Source: Acidovorax sp. Leaf78 (lineage in GTDB: Bacteria; Pseudomonadota; Gammaproteobacteria; Burkholderiales; Burkholderiaceae_C). From it: 64,000 nt of DNA. The position numbers were made by a program, and so were the translations under genes. The stretch lies in contig NZ_LMLZ01000002.1 of NCBI RefSeq assembly GCF_001422735.1, forward strand, positions 1 to 64,000, given 5' to 3'. Below, piece by piece: positions 36,897 through 52,263 of the stretch (positions are counted from its first letter, which is position 1; every line of letters begins with the position of its first letter). The notes beneath the pieces were generated by a model, which was given only the letters and a program-made list of their open reading frames with translations, was not told the DNA's origin and did not search any database.

Positions 36897-38021
36897 TCAG
36901 CGCTTGAACCGCCCGTCGCTGCCGATGATGGACAGGTCCGAAAAATCCAGCCCGCTGTGGTCCGTGGGGCTGTAGCTCAGCTCCAGGCCGCCCAGGTCCC
37001 ATTTCTTGATGCCTTCCAGGCCCGCCTGCAGTTTGGCGCGGTCGGGCTTGGGGCCGGCGCGCTTGAGGCCTTCGACCAGTACCTTGGCGGTCACGAAGCC
37101 CTCCACCATGGCGGGAGTGAGGTCGGCGATGTTCTTGGCGCGGGCGAGGTCCATGGCCTCCTTGATGACCGCGTAGTTCAGCGACCGCTCGGACGGAAAC
37201 ACCTGCGTGACGACCACGCCGCGCGCCTGTTCGCCCAGCGCCTTCACAAAGCCGCCCGAGGCGTTGTTGGACAGCGTGACGATCTGGCCCGTGACGCCCG
37301 CGCCGCGCAGTGCCTTGATGCCGTCGACCACCGCAGCGCCGGTGCCGATGAAAATGACGGCCTGCGGCTGCTTGCCCGCCACGCGCGGTGCGATGGCGCT
37401 GTAGTCGGGCTTGGCGCGGTCGAACTTCTCGACGAAGGCGGCTTCGAGGTTATTGGCCTTGAAGCCGATCTGCGCACCGGCCAGGCCGTCGGCGCCGAAG
37501 GTGTCGTCCACATGCACCACGCCGATGCGCTTGATGCCCAGTGTGTTCAGGTGCGTGATGGCTTTTTCGACTTCGCGCTGGTAGGGCGCGCGCACGTTGA
37601 AGATGTACTTGCTGACCGGCTGGTGAAGCGCGATGGCGCCGGTGGACGGCCCCACCAGCGCCACGCCGTGCTGCTCCAGCAGCGGGATGATGCCCTGCGT
37701 GTGCGGCGTGCCGCGGGTCATGAACAGGCCGACCACATTCTTCTGCTCGATCAGCGTTTTCGTGTTCTCCAGCGTGAGCTTGGGGTCGAACTTGTCGTCC
37801 AGCAGCACCAGCTCCACCTTCTGCCCGCCCACGCCGCCGCGCGCGTTGACGTGGTCGATGTACAGGGCGGCCCCTTGGGTGGACTCGGCCACGGTGGCGG
37901 CGGCCGAGCCGGTCACCCCCACGGTCTGGCCGATGAGGATCTGTGCGTGCGCAGCGTGGGCGATGCCCAGTGCCAGGGCCAGCAGGGCCGCGCGCTTCGC
38001 CAGGGGGCCGGGGACTGTCAT
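36897..38021 (-). CDS. Branched-chain-amino-acid-type ABC substrate-binding protein 1
   Basis: A 374-residue periplasmic binding protein (LivJ/LivK-like fold, peripla_BP_6 type). It has an N-terminal signal (KRAALLALALGIAHAAHAQ, cleaved after AHA) and family motifs ILIGQTVGVTG, LDDKFDPKLTLENTKTL and VRAPYQREVEKAI. It is about 60% identical by eye to the next gene, with matching blocks along the whole length, so the pair arose by tandem duplication. No permease or ATPase genes are near. A 145-base gap without clear features separates it from the upstream copy. The ligand is unknown. Confidence 0.9.
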   Translation of the reverse strand: MTVPGPLAKRAALLALALGIAHAAHAQILIGQTVGVTGSAAATVAESTQGAALYIDHVNARGGVGGQKVELVLLDDKFDPKLTLENTKTLIEQKNVVGLFMTRGTPHTQGIIPLLEQHGVALVGPSTGAIALHQPVSKYIFNVRAPYQREVEKAITHLNTLGIKRIGVVHVDDTFGADGLAGAQIGFKANNLEAAFVEKFDRAKPDYSAIAPRVAGKQPQAVIFIGTGAAVVDGIKALRGAGVTGQIVTLSNNASGGFVKALGEQARGVVVTQVFPSERSLNYAVIKEAMDLARAKNIADLTPAMVEGFVTAKVLVEGLKRAGPKPDRAKLQAGLEGIKKWDLGGLELSYSPTDHSGLDFSDLSIIGSDGRFKR

Positions 38022-38166
38022 GGTGTGCCTCTTTCTTGTGAGGGTGCCGAGTTTAGGGACGGGCCATGGCAGGGCATCTGTAGAAACGCGTAGTGGCGGC
38101 ATTCCATGCTGCGCGCCTGGCCGTAGCCGTAGCCTTGGCCCCAGTGGCAGCTGCCCCGGCAGCCCG

Positions 38167-39285
38167 TCACCGCCTGAACTTGCCGTCCGTGCCGATGATG
38201 GACAAATCGGCAAAGTCCAGGCCCGTGTGGTCCTCGGGGCTGTAGCTCACCTCCAGCCCGCCCAGGTCCAGCTTCTTGATGCTCTCCAGGCCCGCATGGA
38301 GCTTCTCGCGCGTGGGCTTGGGGCCGGCGCGCCTGATGCCTTCCACCAGCACCTTGGCGGCCGCATAGCCTTCCAGCATGGCCGGGGTGATGTCGCCCGC
38401 GCCCTTGGCCTTGGCCAGCTCCTGCGCTTCCTTGACCATGGGGTAGGTCACGGCCCGCTCGTTGGGGTAGACCTGCGTCACGATCACGCCGCGCGCGTTG
38501 GCGCCCAGGCTCTTGATGAAGCCGCCCGAGGCATTGTTCGACAGCGTCACGATCTGCGCGGCCGAGCCCGCGGTGCGAAAGGCGGTGTTGGCCTCCACCA
38601 CAGTCGAGCCAGACGCGATGATCAGAACGGCCTGCGTATCGGCCTTGGCCACCTTGGCGGCGATGGCCGTGAAGTCCGGCTTGGCGCGGTCGAATTTTTC
38701 CAGCGCCACGGGCGTGAGCTTGGCGCCCGCCAAGCCCTTTTGCGCACCCGCCACGCCGTCGGCGCCGAAGCTGTCGTCCGCGTACACGACTGCAATGCGC
38801 GAGATGCCCATAGAGGCCAGGTGGGTCATGGCTTTTTCGGCCTCGCGCTGGTAGGTGGCGCGCACGTTGAAGATGTACTTGCGCACCGGCTGGTGCAGCA
38901 CCATGGCGCCGGTGGAGGGCGCCACCAGGGCCACGCCGTGCTTTTCCAGCAGAGGGATCATGGCCTCGGTGTGCGGCGTGCCCCGCGTGAGAAACAGCGC
39001 CAGCACGTTGTTGTCTTCGATGAGCTTGCGCGCGTTCTCGGCCGCGATCTTGGGGTCGAACTTGTCGTCCAGCGAGGTCAGCTCGATCTTCTGACCGTTG
39101 ATGCCACCCTTGGCATTGACCATGTCGATATAAAGCTTGGCGCCGTCGGTAGTCTCCTTCACGCCCGCGGCCACCTGGCCCGAGAAGCCCGCGGTCTGCC
39201 CGATGAGGATCTGCGCATGGCCGGCCGTGGCCATGCCGAGTGCCAAGGCGGTCGCTCCTGCCCACTGAATGTGCCATCGGTTCAT
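38167..39285 (-). CDS. Branched-chain-amino-acid-type ABC substrate-binding protein 2
   Basis: A 372-residue close paralogue of the preceding protein with signal (GATALALGMATAGHAQ), ILIGQTAGFSG, LDDKFDPKIAAENARKL and a C-terminal SPEDHTGLDFADLSIIG shared with the paralogue. Its ATG at 39285 has GGAGACAACC just upstream. As an orphan binding protein it would need to share a membrane partner encoded elsewhere, or to act as a sensor component. Confidence 0.9.
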   Translation of the reverse strand: MNRWHIQWAGATALALGMATAGHAQILIGQTAGFSGQVAAGVKETTDGAKLYIDMVNAKGGINGQKIELTSLDDKFDPKIAAENARKLIEDNNVLALFLTRGTPHTEAMIPLLEKHGVALVAPSTGAMVLHQPVRKYIFNVRATYQREAEKAMTHLASMGISRIAVVYADDSFGADGVAGAQKGLAGAKLTPVALEKFDRAKPDFTAIAAKVAKADTQAVLIIASGSTVVEANTAFRTAGSAAQIVTLSNNASGGFIKSLGANARGVIVTQVYPNERAVTYPMVKEAQELAKAKGAGDITPAMLEGYAAAKVLVEGIRRAGPKPTREKLHAGLESIKKLDLGGLEVSYSPEDHTGLDFADLSIIGTDGKFRR

Positions 39286-39501
39286 GGTTGTCTCCTGTTT
39301 GTGTCTTTGCGTAAGAGTTCAGTCTAAGCGCATGTATTTGAAGCGTTTAAAGGGTTTGTCCGAGAAAAACACCCCTTTGCCAAGGGCTTTTTCGCCTTGT
39401 CAAACCGGCGCGCATCGCGTTCCGGGGGTAATCCGGGCCGCCCGGCAGACCCGGCTCCGCGTCCCTAGAATGTTCCGCCTTACCCCAGAAAGACTGCCTC
39501 C
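39286..39501. other. Divergent intergenic region upstream of uvrA
   Basis: About 216 bases between the two divergent starts. It holds a short hairpin, CCCTTTGCCAAGGG then CTTTTT (39370-39392 area), which could terminate transcripts in either direction. I found no SOS/LexA-type box (CTG-N10-CAG) close to the uvrA start, so SOS control is not supported by sequence. Confidence 0.4.
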
Positions 39502-45429
<5,928 letters not shown>

Positions 45430-45659
45430 GCATCGGCGGCTCACGGTGCCGTCCCAGGCAGAGCCGTAAAGCGTTGTGCGGATGTTCTGCGTGCACAGCC
45501 CGCCGTGGCGTACGTCACTGTCGGGCTGTGTCCTACGCACGGCGCAGAATATTGCGCACGTTGGGTGGGGAACCGATTTTTTAGGATGCGATGCAGGGCT
45601 TGCCGCCAGTGCGCGAAGGCCCCCAGCACTTCCACCAAATCCTACGGACATCCATCACC

Positions 45660-46160
45660 ATGAAATCATTGCTCAAGACCTGTGTTGCCCTCGCGGCCAC
45701 TTCTGTACTGCTGGTCGCTTGCGGCGGCGGCAACGACGACGATCCGACGCCCAGCAATGAGCCCGGTGTTCTGACCGTGACGGGTGCGAGCGTGGATGCG
45801 CTCAACGGCGTTTACGGCAATGGCACGATCAATCTGACCGATGTGGACAAGCGCAACCCGGTCGGCTCCGTGCCCGAACTGTGCTCGTTCAAGTTCGATG
45901 GCCTTGGCAAGGTGGGCTCGGCAGCACTGGCCTTCGGCGACATCCGCTATCGCCCGGACGCCACCGGCCTGCACCAGGTCTTCGTCACGTTCGACGGCAA
46001 GGAATACGGCAGCGGCGAGCCTACCGACACCGCTGTGGTGCGCGACAGCAACCAAGTCCGTTTCAGCAACAAGGTCCTGACCGCCTCCGATGGCTCCAAT
46101 GCCACGCTGCGCGTGAACGGCGTCATCCCCATGCGCCCCAACCGCCCCTTCGGCTGTTAA
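45660..46160 (+). CDS. Putative lipoprotein, unknown function
   Basis: A 166-residue protein with a lipoprotein signal (MKSLLKTCVALAATSVLLVA, lipobox LVAC, then GGGNDDD). The mature part has Thr/Asn/Asp-rich beta-type sequence (GNGTINLTDVDKRNPVGSVPEL) and two late cysteines (ELCSFKF and the C-terminal C). No family is recognised. The ATG at 45660 follows ACATCCATCACC without a strong ribosome-binding site. Confidence 0.75.
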   Translation: MKSLLKTCVALAATSVLLVACGGGNDDDPTPSNEPGVLTVTGASVDALNGVYGNGTINLTDVDKRNPVGSVPELCSFKFDGLGKVGSAALAFGDIRYRPDATGLHQVFVTFDGKEYGSGEPTDTAVVRDSNQVRFSNKVLTASDGSNATLRVNGVIPMRPNRPFGC

Positions 46161-46465
46161 GCGCGTGACCCACCCTCGCGACCTGCCCCACAAGCAGGGC
46201 TGGTCGCGGGGCGTGGGCCTCCGAGTTTTTGTGTAGCTCGTCTCCCTCCCCCCGGCCCTTGGGCCGGATTTGGCCCTGCGGCTTTGTCTGCATGGGCCTT
46301 TTTTGCGTCTGCAGTGTGGGTGTGTGCGGGCAGGGCGCAGCACCCACAGCATCGCTGAATCGATGTGCGAGCGCGCGGGTTACAGCCGCGCACAAAGTGT
46401 TTGCCGCATATTCACATGCGAAATCATGCGTTCGCAGCTGGAGCGCCGCGTCTTAGTCTGGCGGC
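46161..46465. other. Intergenic region between lipoprotein and sigma-54 activator
   Basis: About 305 bases. It contains a terminator-like hairpin at 46171-46213 and, before the activator, dyad-like short sequences (CATATTCACATGCGAAATCATGCG) split over 46410-46433. No gene is visible in this gap. Confidence 0.45.
46171..46230 (+). terminator. Terminator-like hairpin after the lipoprotein gene
   Basis: CCCTCGCGACC (46173-46183) pairs with GGTCGCGGGG (46202-46211); a T run (GAGTTTTT) follows about 12 bases later. The fold is imperfect, so this is a tentative call. Confidence 0.4.
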
Positions 46466-47638
<1,173 letters not shown>

Positions 47639-47731
47639 GTCCGTTGCCACCGGGGCGATCGCGCCATGCGCCGCCGCCCCGCTGAAGCCCACCCCACAAC
47701 GACACACCACAACACACCAGGGAGTTTGCCA

Positions 47732-49528
47732 ATGAGCACATCGGATTCACACCACACCGCCCAGCCACCCGGCGCCCCGCGCAGTACGCCGCGCCGCCAC
47801 TTCCTGGGCCAGGCAGGTGCCGGGCTGGCGGGTATGGCCGGTGGCGCCACGGTGGCGCCGGCGCTGCTCGGCGCCAGCGCAGCGGCGCAGGCGCAGCAGG
47901 GTGGTGCCTCGGCGGCTGCAGGCTACGACGCACAGTTTGTGCGCCGCGCCGAGCAGCTGCGCATTGACCTGGCGCGCGCCAGCGCTGCGGTGCCGATCCC
48001 GCCGCACCCCGTCAATGGCGACGATGCGCTGTACCCGAACAAGATCGGCTCGGACACGCGCGGCCTGCCCCACAACGCGCGCGGCGAGGTGGACCTTTCG
48101 GCATGGAACCTGGCCACCGCCGCCTTCGCCTCGCGCGAGCCGGCGGACTTCGAGAAGATCGTGCTGGGCGGAGCGCGCAAGCTGGTCAACCCCATCGGCA
48201 CGCTGGCGGTCAGCCTGGACGGGCTCAACGCCGCGCAGTTCGCGCTGCCGCCCGCGCCCACGCTGGCCGGCACGCAGCGCGCGGGCGAGGCCACCGAGAT
48301 CTACTGGGTGGCGCTGCTGCGCGACGTGCCCTTCAGCGAATTCCAGGACGGCACGCGGCACCCCGACGTGATCGCCGCCGCCGACGAGCTCAGCCGCGCT
48401 CCAGACTTTCACGGCCCCAAGGTCAATGGCCGGGTAACACCGCAGACGCTGTTCCGTGGTGCGGCCTGGTACGTGGATGGCAACGACCGCAGCGGCCGCA
48501 CCGGGCGCTGGGCCACGCCGCCGGGTGTGACGGATGGACCCTACATCTCGCAGTTCTTGTACCGCGACGTGCCGCTGGGCCCGCAGTCGCTGTCGGCGCG
48601 CATTCGCACCTACACGCCGGCCAACGAGTTCCTCACGCAGTACGACGAGTGGCTGAACGTGCAAAACGGCAAGGCCCCGGCCGGGCGCATTGCGTTCGAC
48701 CCCACGCTGCGCTACATCGCCACCACGCGCGACCTGGCGGCGTATGCCCATGCGGCAGTGGCCTTCAGCTTTGCGGCCAACCAGCTGCTGGGCACGCCTC
48801 TGTCGGCCACGCAGCCGGGCTATGGCGGGATCTACGCGGGCGACAAGAGCCTGGCACCCAGCAACCCGTACCTGAAGCTCAAGACCAGCGGAGGGGCGTC
48901 GGGCACGTTCGGGCCGGCGTATTTCCAGTCGCTGCTGTCGCTGGCCAGCTCGCTCGCCATCCGCGTCAACTACTACCAGAAGTGGTACGAGCAGCGCATC
49001 CTGCGGCCCGAGGCATTCGGCGGCCTGGTGCACCACCGGCTGGCGAACCGTGTCACCGAATACCCTATCCACGAGTCCTTCCTGGGCTCGCAGGCGCTCG
49101 AGCGCAGCCGCGCCAAGAACGGCAGTTATCTGCTGCCGCATGTGTACCCGGAGGGCGCGCCCATCCATTCGTCGTACCCCGGTGGCGCCGCCATCATTGC
49201 GGCGGTGACGGCTACGCTGCTCAAGGCCTTCTACGACGAGTCGCTGGTCATCCCGAACCCGGTGCAGCCCGACCCCAGCGACCCGACCCGCTTGGTGCCG
49301 TACCAGGGGCCGCCGCTCACCGTGGGCGGCGAGCTCAACAAGTTCGCGCTCAACTACGGCTCGGGCCGCACCGCCGCGGGCATCCACTGGCGCTCCGACG
49401 CCGCCGCGGCCTATGCGCAGGGCGAGGCGCTGGTCATCAGCCTGCTGCGCGAGCAAAAGCAGACCTTCCGCGAGCCGTTCGAGAGCTTTGCGTTCACCGG
49501 CTTCGACGGCCGCCGCATCGTCATCTGA
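47732..49528 (+). CDS. Vanadium haloperoxidase-like protein with altered active site
   Basis: A 598-residue protein of the PAP2/vanadium bromoperoxidase fold. It begins with a Tat-type signal (RRHFLGQAGAGLAG...AAAQA), so it is exported folded. Retained vanadate-pocket residues are K417 and R425 (KWYEQRILRPE) and R546 and H552 (GRTAAGIHWRSD). However, the usual PSYPSGH block reads HSSYPGGAA: family S becomes G484 and the acid-base H becomes A486. Catalysis in known haloperoxidases needs that histidine, so this may be a pseudoenzyme, a binding protein or a new activity. The start (ATG 47732) follows GGGAGTTTGCCA. It is between the activator and LLM monooxygenase genes. Confidence 0.8.
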   Translation: MSTSDSHHTAQPPGAPRSTPRRHFLGQAGAGLAGMAGGATVAPALLGASAAAQAQQGGASAAAGYDAQFVRRAEQLRIDLARASAAVPIPPHPVNGDDALYPNKIGSDTRGLPHNARGEVDLSAWNLATAAFASREPADFEKIVLGGARKLVNPIGTLAVSLDGLNAAQFALPPAPTLAGTQRAGEATEIYWVALLRDVPFSEFQDGTRHPDVIAAADELSRAPDFHGPKVNGRVTPQTLFRGAAWYVDGNDRSGRTGRWATPPGVTDGPYISQFLYRDVPLGPQSLSARIRTYTPANEFLTQYDEWLNVQNGKAPAGRIAFDPTLRYIATTRDLAAYAHAAVAFSFAANQLLGTPLSATQPGYGGIYAGDKSLAPSNPYLKLKTSGGASGTFGPAYFQSLLSLASSLAIRVNYYQKWYEQRILRPEAFGGLVHHRLANRVTEYPIHESFLGSQALERSRAKNGSYLLPHVYPEGAPIHSSYPGGAAIIAAVTATLLKAFYDESLVIPNPVQPDPSDPTRLVPYQGPPLTVGGELNKFALNYGSGRTAAGIHWRSDAAAAYAQGEALVISLLREQKQTFREPFESFAFTGFDGRRIVI

Positions 49529-49561
49529 TGCACCCCCATTCTCACGACAGGAGAGCCTGAC

Positions 49562-50914
49562 ATGACCCAACGACAACTGCGCCTGGGCGCCTTCATCATG
49601 GCCACGGGCCACCACATCGCCGCCTGGCGCCACCCGGGCGCGCAGGCGGATGCGGGGGTGAATTTGCAGCACTACATCGCGCTGGCCCAGACGGCCGAGC
49701 GCGGCCTGTTCGACCAGGTGTTCGTGGCCGACAGCCCCGGCGTGCAGAACCACGGCAACGACGAGTCGCTGAGCCGCCAGGGCCGCCTGTCGTACTTCGA
49801 GCCGGTCACGCTGTGGTCCGCACTGGCGGCGGTGACCAAACACATCGGCTTTGTCGCCACCGCGTCCACCACGTATGAAGACCCGTACCTGCTGGCGCGC
49901 AAGTTCGCCTCGCTCGACCACATCAGCGGCGGCCGCGCAGCCTGGAACGTGGTGACCACCGGGGCCGACAACGTGTTCGGCAACTTCGGCCTGCAGGCCC
50001 ACCCCGACCCCGCCGTGCGCTACGAGCGCGCCACCGAGTTCGTGGATGTGGTGAAAGGGCTGTGGGACAGCTTCGACGACGATGCGCTCATCCGCGACAA
50101 GGCCAGCGGCGTGTACCTGGACCCGGCCAAACTGCACACCCTGAACCACGTGGGCAAGCACTTCCGCGTGAAGGGCCCGCTGAACCTGGAGCGCCCGCCG
50201 CAGGGCTACCCGGTCATCGTGCAGGCCGGCTCGTCCGAGGACGGCAAGGAGCTGGCCGCCGCCACGGCCGAGGCCATCTTCACCGCCTGGACCAGCCTGG
50301 CCGAGGCGCAGGCGTTCTACAGCGACGTGAAGGGGCGCCTGGCCAAGTACGGCCGCCGGCCCGAACAGCTGCTGGTGTTGCCTGGCATCTCGCCGGTGAT
50401 CGGCCGCACCGAAGAAGAGGCGCAGGCCAAATGGGCCGAGTTGCAGGCGCTGATCCACCCCGCCGTGGGCCTGGCCACGCTGGCCCCGTTCTGGCCGGGC
50501 GAAGACCTGGCGCGCTGGGACCTGGATGCGCCGCCACCGTACATACCCACGCCGCCCAGGGGCATCAACAGCCGCGCCCACGTGGTGCTGGAGCTGGCCC
50601 GGCGCGAGCAATTCACCGTGCGCCAGCTCTACGAATACCTGGCCGGCGCGCGCGGCCACTGGGTGGTGGTGGGCACGCCGCAAACCATTGCCGACCGCAT
50701 GCAGGAATGGTTCGAGAACGGTGCGGCCGACGGCTTCAACGTGATGCCACCAGTGCTGCCGCAGTCGCTCGACGAATTCGTGGACCTGGTGGTGCCCGAA
50801 CTGCAGCGCCGCGGCCTGTTCCGCACAGCGTACGAGGGCACCACGCTGCGCGAGAACCTGGGCCTGCAGCGCCCGCCCAGCCGCTATGCGCAGGCCGCCC
50901 GCAAGGCCGCCTGA
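49562..50914 (+). CDS. FMN-dependent LLM-class monooxygenase (NtaA/SnaA/DmoA family)
   Basis: A 450-residue flavin monooxygenase of the luciferase-like class. Signatures include RLGAFIMATGHHIAAWRHP, DHISGGRAAWNVVTT, GNFG and YPVIVQAGSSEDGKELAA. Enzymes of this subgroup oxidise nitrilotriacetate, dibenzothiophene sulfone, dimethyl sulfide or other organosulfur compounds using reduced FMN supplied by a separate reductase. No reductase gene is visible here. It is 33 bases behind the haloperoxidase-like gene with GGAGAGCCTGAC before the ATG. Confidence 0.92.
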   Translation: MTQRQLRLGAFIMATGHHIAAWRHPGAQADAGVNLQHYIALAQTAERGLFDQVFVADSPGVQNHGNDESLSRQGRLSYFEPVTLWSALAAVTKHIGFVATASTTYEDPYLLARKFASLDHISGGRAAWNVVTTGADNVFGNFGLQAHPDPAVRYERATEFVDVVKGLWDSFDDDALIRDKASGVYLDPAKLHTLNHVGKHFRVKGPLNLERPPQGYPVIVQAGSSEDGKELAAATAEAIFTAWTSLAEAQAFYSDVKGRLAKYGRRPEQLLVLPGISPVIGRTEEEAQAKWAELQALIHPAVGLATLAPFWPGEDLARWDLDAPPPYIPTPPRGINSRAHVVLELARREQFTVRQLYEYLAGARGHWVVVGTPQTIADRMQEWFENGAADGFNVMPPVLPQSLDEFVDLVVPELQRRGLFRTAYEGTTLRENLGLQRPPSRYAQAARKAA

Positions 50915-50989
50915 TCCGCAGACCGCACTGCTACCGCAGCAAGTCACCCACCCCGGCACATGCCCGTTTTCTCTACGCAAGGAGTTCCC

Positions 50990-51937
50990 ATGAGCACCGT
51001 CCTCGCCGAAAGGCCCCGCCATCTCTCCCTGACCACCACGCCTGGCACCGCAGCACTTGCCACCGCAGCACCTGGCGCAGACTGGTCGATCCGCCCGCTC
51101 GATGCGCCGCTGGGCGCCGAGGTGCACGGCATCGACGCGTCGCAGCCGCTCACGGCCAGCCAGGTCTGGGCGCTCAAGCAGGCATTGAAGCAGCACCACA
51201 TCCTGCTGCTGCGCGGCCAGCAGCTGGAGGACCCGCAGTTCCAGCGCTTCACCAGCTACTTCGGCAGCGTGTTCCGTGCGCCGACCAACGTGCCGGTGCT
51301 GGGCTCGTCGGACCCGTACGGCGGCGACACACCCGACATCGTCAAGGTGGCGAACGTCGATGATGGCGTGCTCGGTAATCAGGAGCTGTCGGCCCATGCG
51401 GACCACCACTGGACGCCCGTGCCGTCGTCGGGCTCGCTGCTGTACGCGCTGGAAGTACCCCGCGCCGGTGGCGACACCACCTGGGTCAACCTGGCCGCCG
51501 CCTACGACACGCTGGATGCCGCCACGCGCGCCGAGATCGACGCCCTGCAGCTCATTACCTACAACCCCTTCCTGCGCCGCCTGAAGCCGTTGGCGGGCGG
51601 CCATGCAACCTACCGCACGCCCGACATCGAGCCGGTGACACCCTTCGAGGTGCACCCGCTGGTGCGCACCCACCCCGAGTCCGGCCGCAAGATCCTGTAC
51701 CTGGGCGAGGCCACCGAGGTGGAAGTGGTGGGCGTGGACCCGGCCTACGGCGCCGCGCTGGTGGCCCGGCTGCGCGCGCACCTGCTGCAACCGCGCTTTG
51801 CCTACACCCACCGCTGGCAGGTGGGCGACATCGTGTACTGGGACAACCAGGCCACGCTGCACGCGCGCACCGCGTTCGACGCGGCGGACCGGCGTTTGCT
51901 CAAGCGCATCAGCCTGTCGGGCAGCCGGCCGTTTTGA
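50990..51937 (+). CDS. TauD-family Fe(II)/2-oxoglutarate dioxygenase
   Basis: A 315-residue TauD/TfdA-family dioxygenase. The iron-binding H-x-D is HADHHW and the distal histidine plus the 2-oxoglutarate arginine are in the C-terminal ATLHARTAFDAADRRLLKRIS. The N-terminal TauD core is LGAEVHGIDAS. It releases sulfite from a sulfonate or sulfate ester by hydroxylating the adjacent carbon. AAGGAGTTCCC gives a strong ribosome-binding site before the ATG at 50990. It co-locates with LLM monooxygenase, consistent with oxidation of organosulfur compounds. Confidence 0.9.
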   Translation: MSTVLAERPRHLSLTTTPGTAALATAAPGADWSIRPLDAPLGAEVHGIDASQPLTASQVWALKQALKQHHILLLRGQQLEDPQFQRFTSYFGSVFRAPTNVPVLGSSDPYGGDTPDIVKVANVDDGVLGNQELSAHADHHWTPVPSSGSLLYALEVPRAGGDTTWVNLAAAYDTLDAATRAEIDALQLITYNPFLRRLKPLAGGHATYRTPDIEPVTPFEVHPLVRTHPESGRKILYLGEATEVEVVGVDPAYGAALVARLRAHLLQPRFAYTHRWQVGDIVYWDNQATLHARTAFDAADRRLLKRISLSGSRPF

Positions 51938-51942
51938 AGTGA

Positions 51943-52036
51943 ACCCCCCTGAGTCGCTTCGCGCCTTCCCCCGGAGGGGGACGCACCCGGTGGCCTGGCA
52001 AGCCAGTTCCACGGGTGCACTGGCCTGGGCCGCGCC
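51943..52036 (+). repeat. Intergenic repeat family C, copy 2
   Basis: CCCCCCTGAGTCGCTTCGCG, then CCTTCCCCCGGAGGGGGACGC, GGTGGCCTGGCAAGCCAGTT and CACTGGCCTGGG. It starts eight bases after the TauD-like stop and is highly similar to copy 1. Confidence 0.85.
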
Positions 52037-52105
52037 CGTTTCATGCGTCGTGGGTGGCGCGCAGCGAATGGATTGCGGATACCCATTGCTTTCAAAAATA
52101 CAAAG

Positions 52106-52188
52106 CCGTTCACGCTGAGCTTGTCGAAGCGCCGCGCGGGGCTTCGACAAGCCTGTCCTGAGCCCGCCGAAGGGCTCAGCCCGAACGG
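52106..52188. repeat. REP-like palindrome family B, copy 4
   Basis: CCGTTCACGCTGAGCTTGTC on the left and GGCTCAGCCCGAACGG on the right. The right arm carries an extra CTGTCCTGAGCCCGCCGAAG segment, so this copy is longer, as if two right arms had merged. Confidence 0.88.
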
Positions 52189-52263
52189 CATTGAATGATG
52201 GAACGCAAATCCGCATGCGTTCCCACCGGTCCAGTCGAACCCCTTCTCCCGAGGAGATCCGTA

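Noticed and set aside
39400-39501. A LexA/SOS box upstream of uvrA
   Set aside because: I looked for CTGT-N8-ACAG-type sequences near the start and saw none.
52021-52040. A possible sigma-54 promoter upstream of the flavoprotein gene (TGGCCTGGGCCGCGC)
   Set aside because: GG and GC are ten bases apart, but the -12 element is CGC instead of TTGC, and the sequence belongs to repeat family C.
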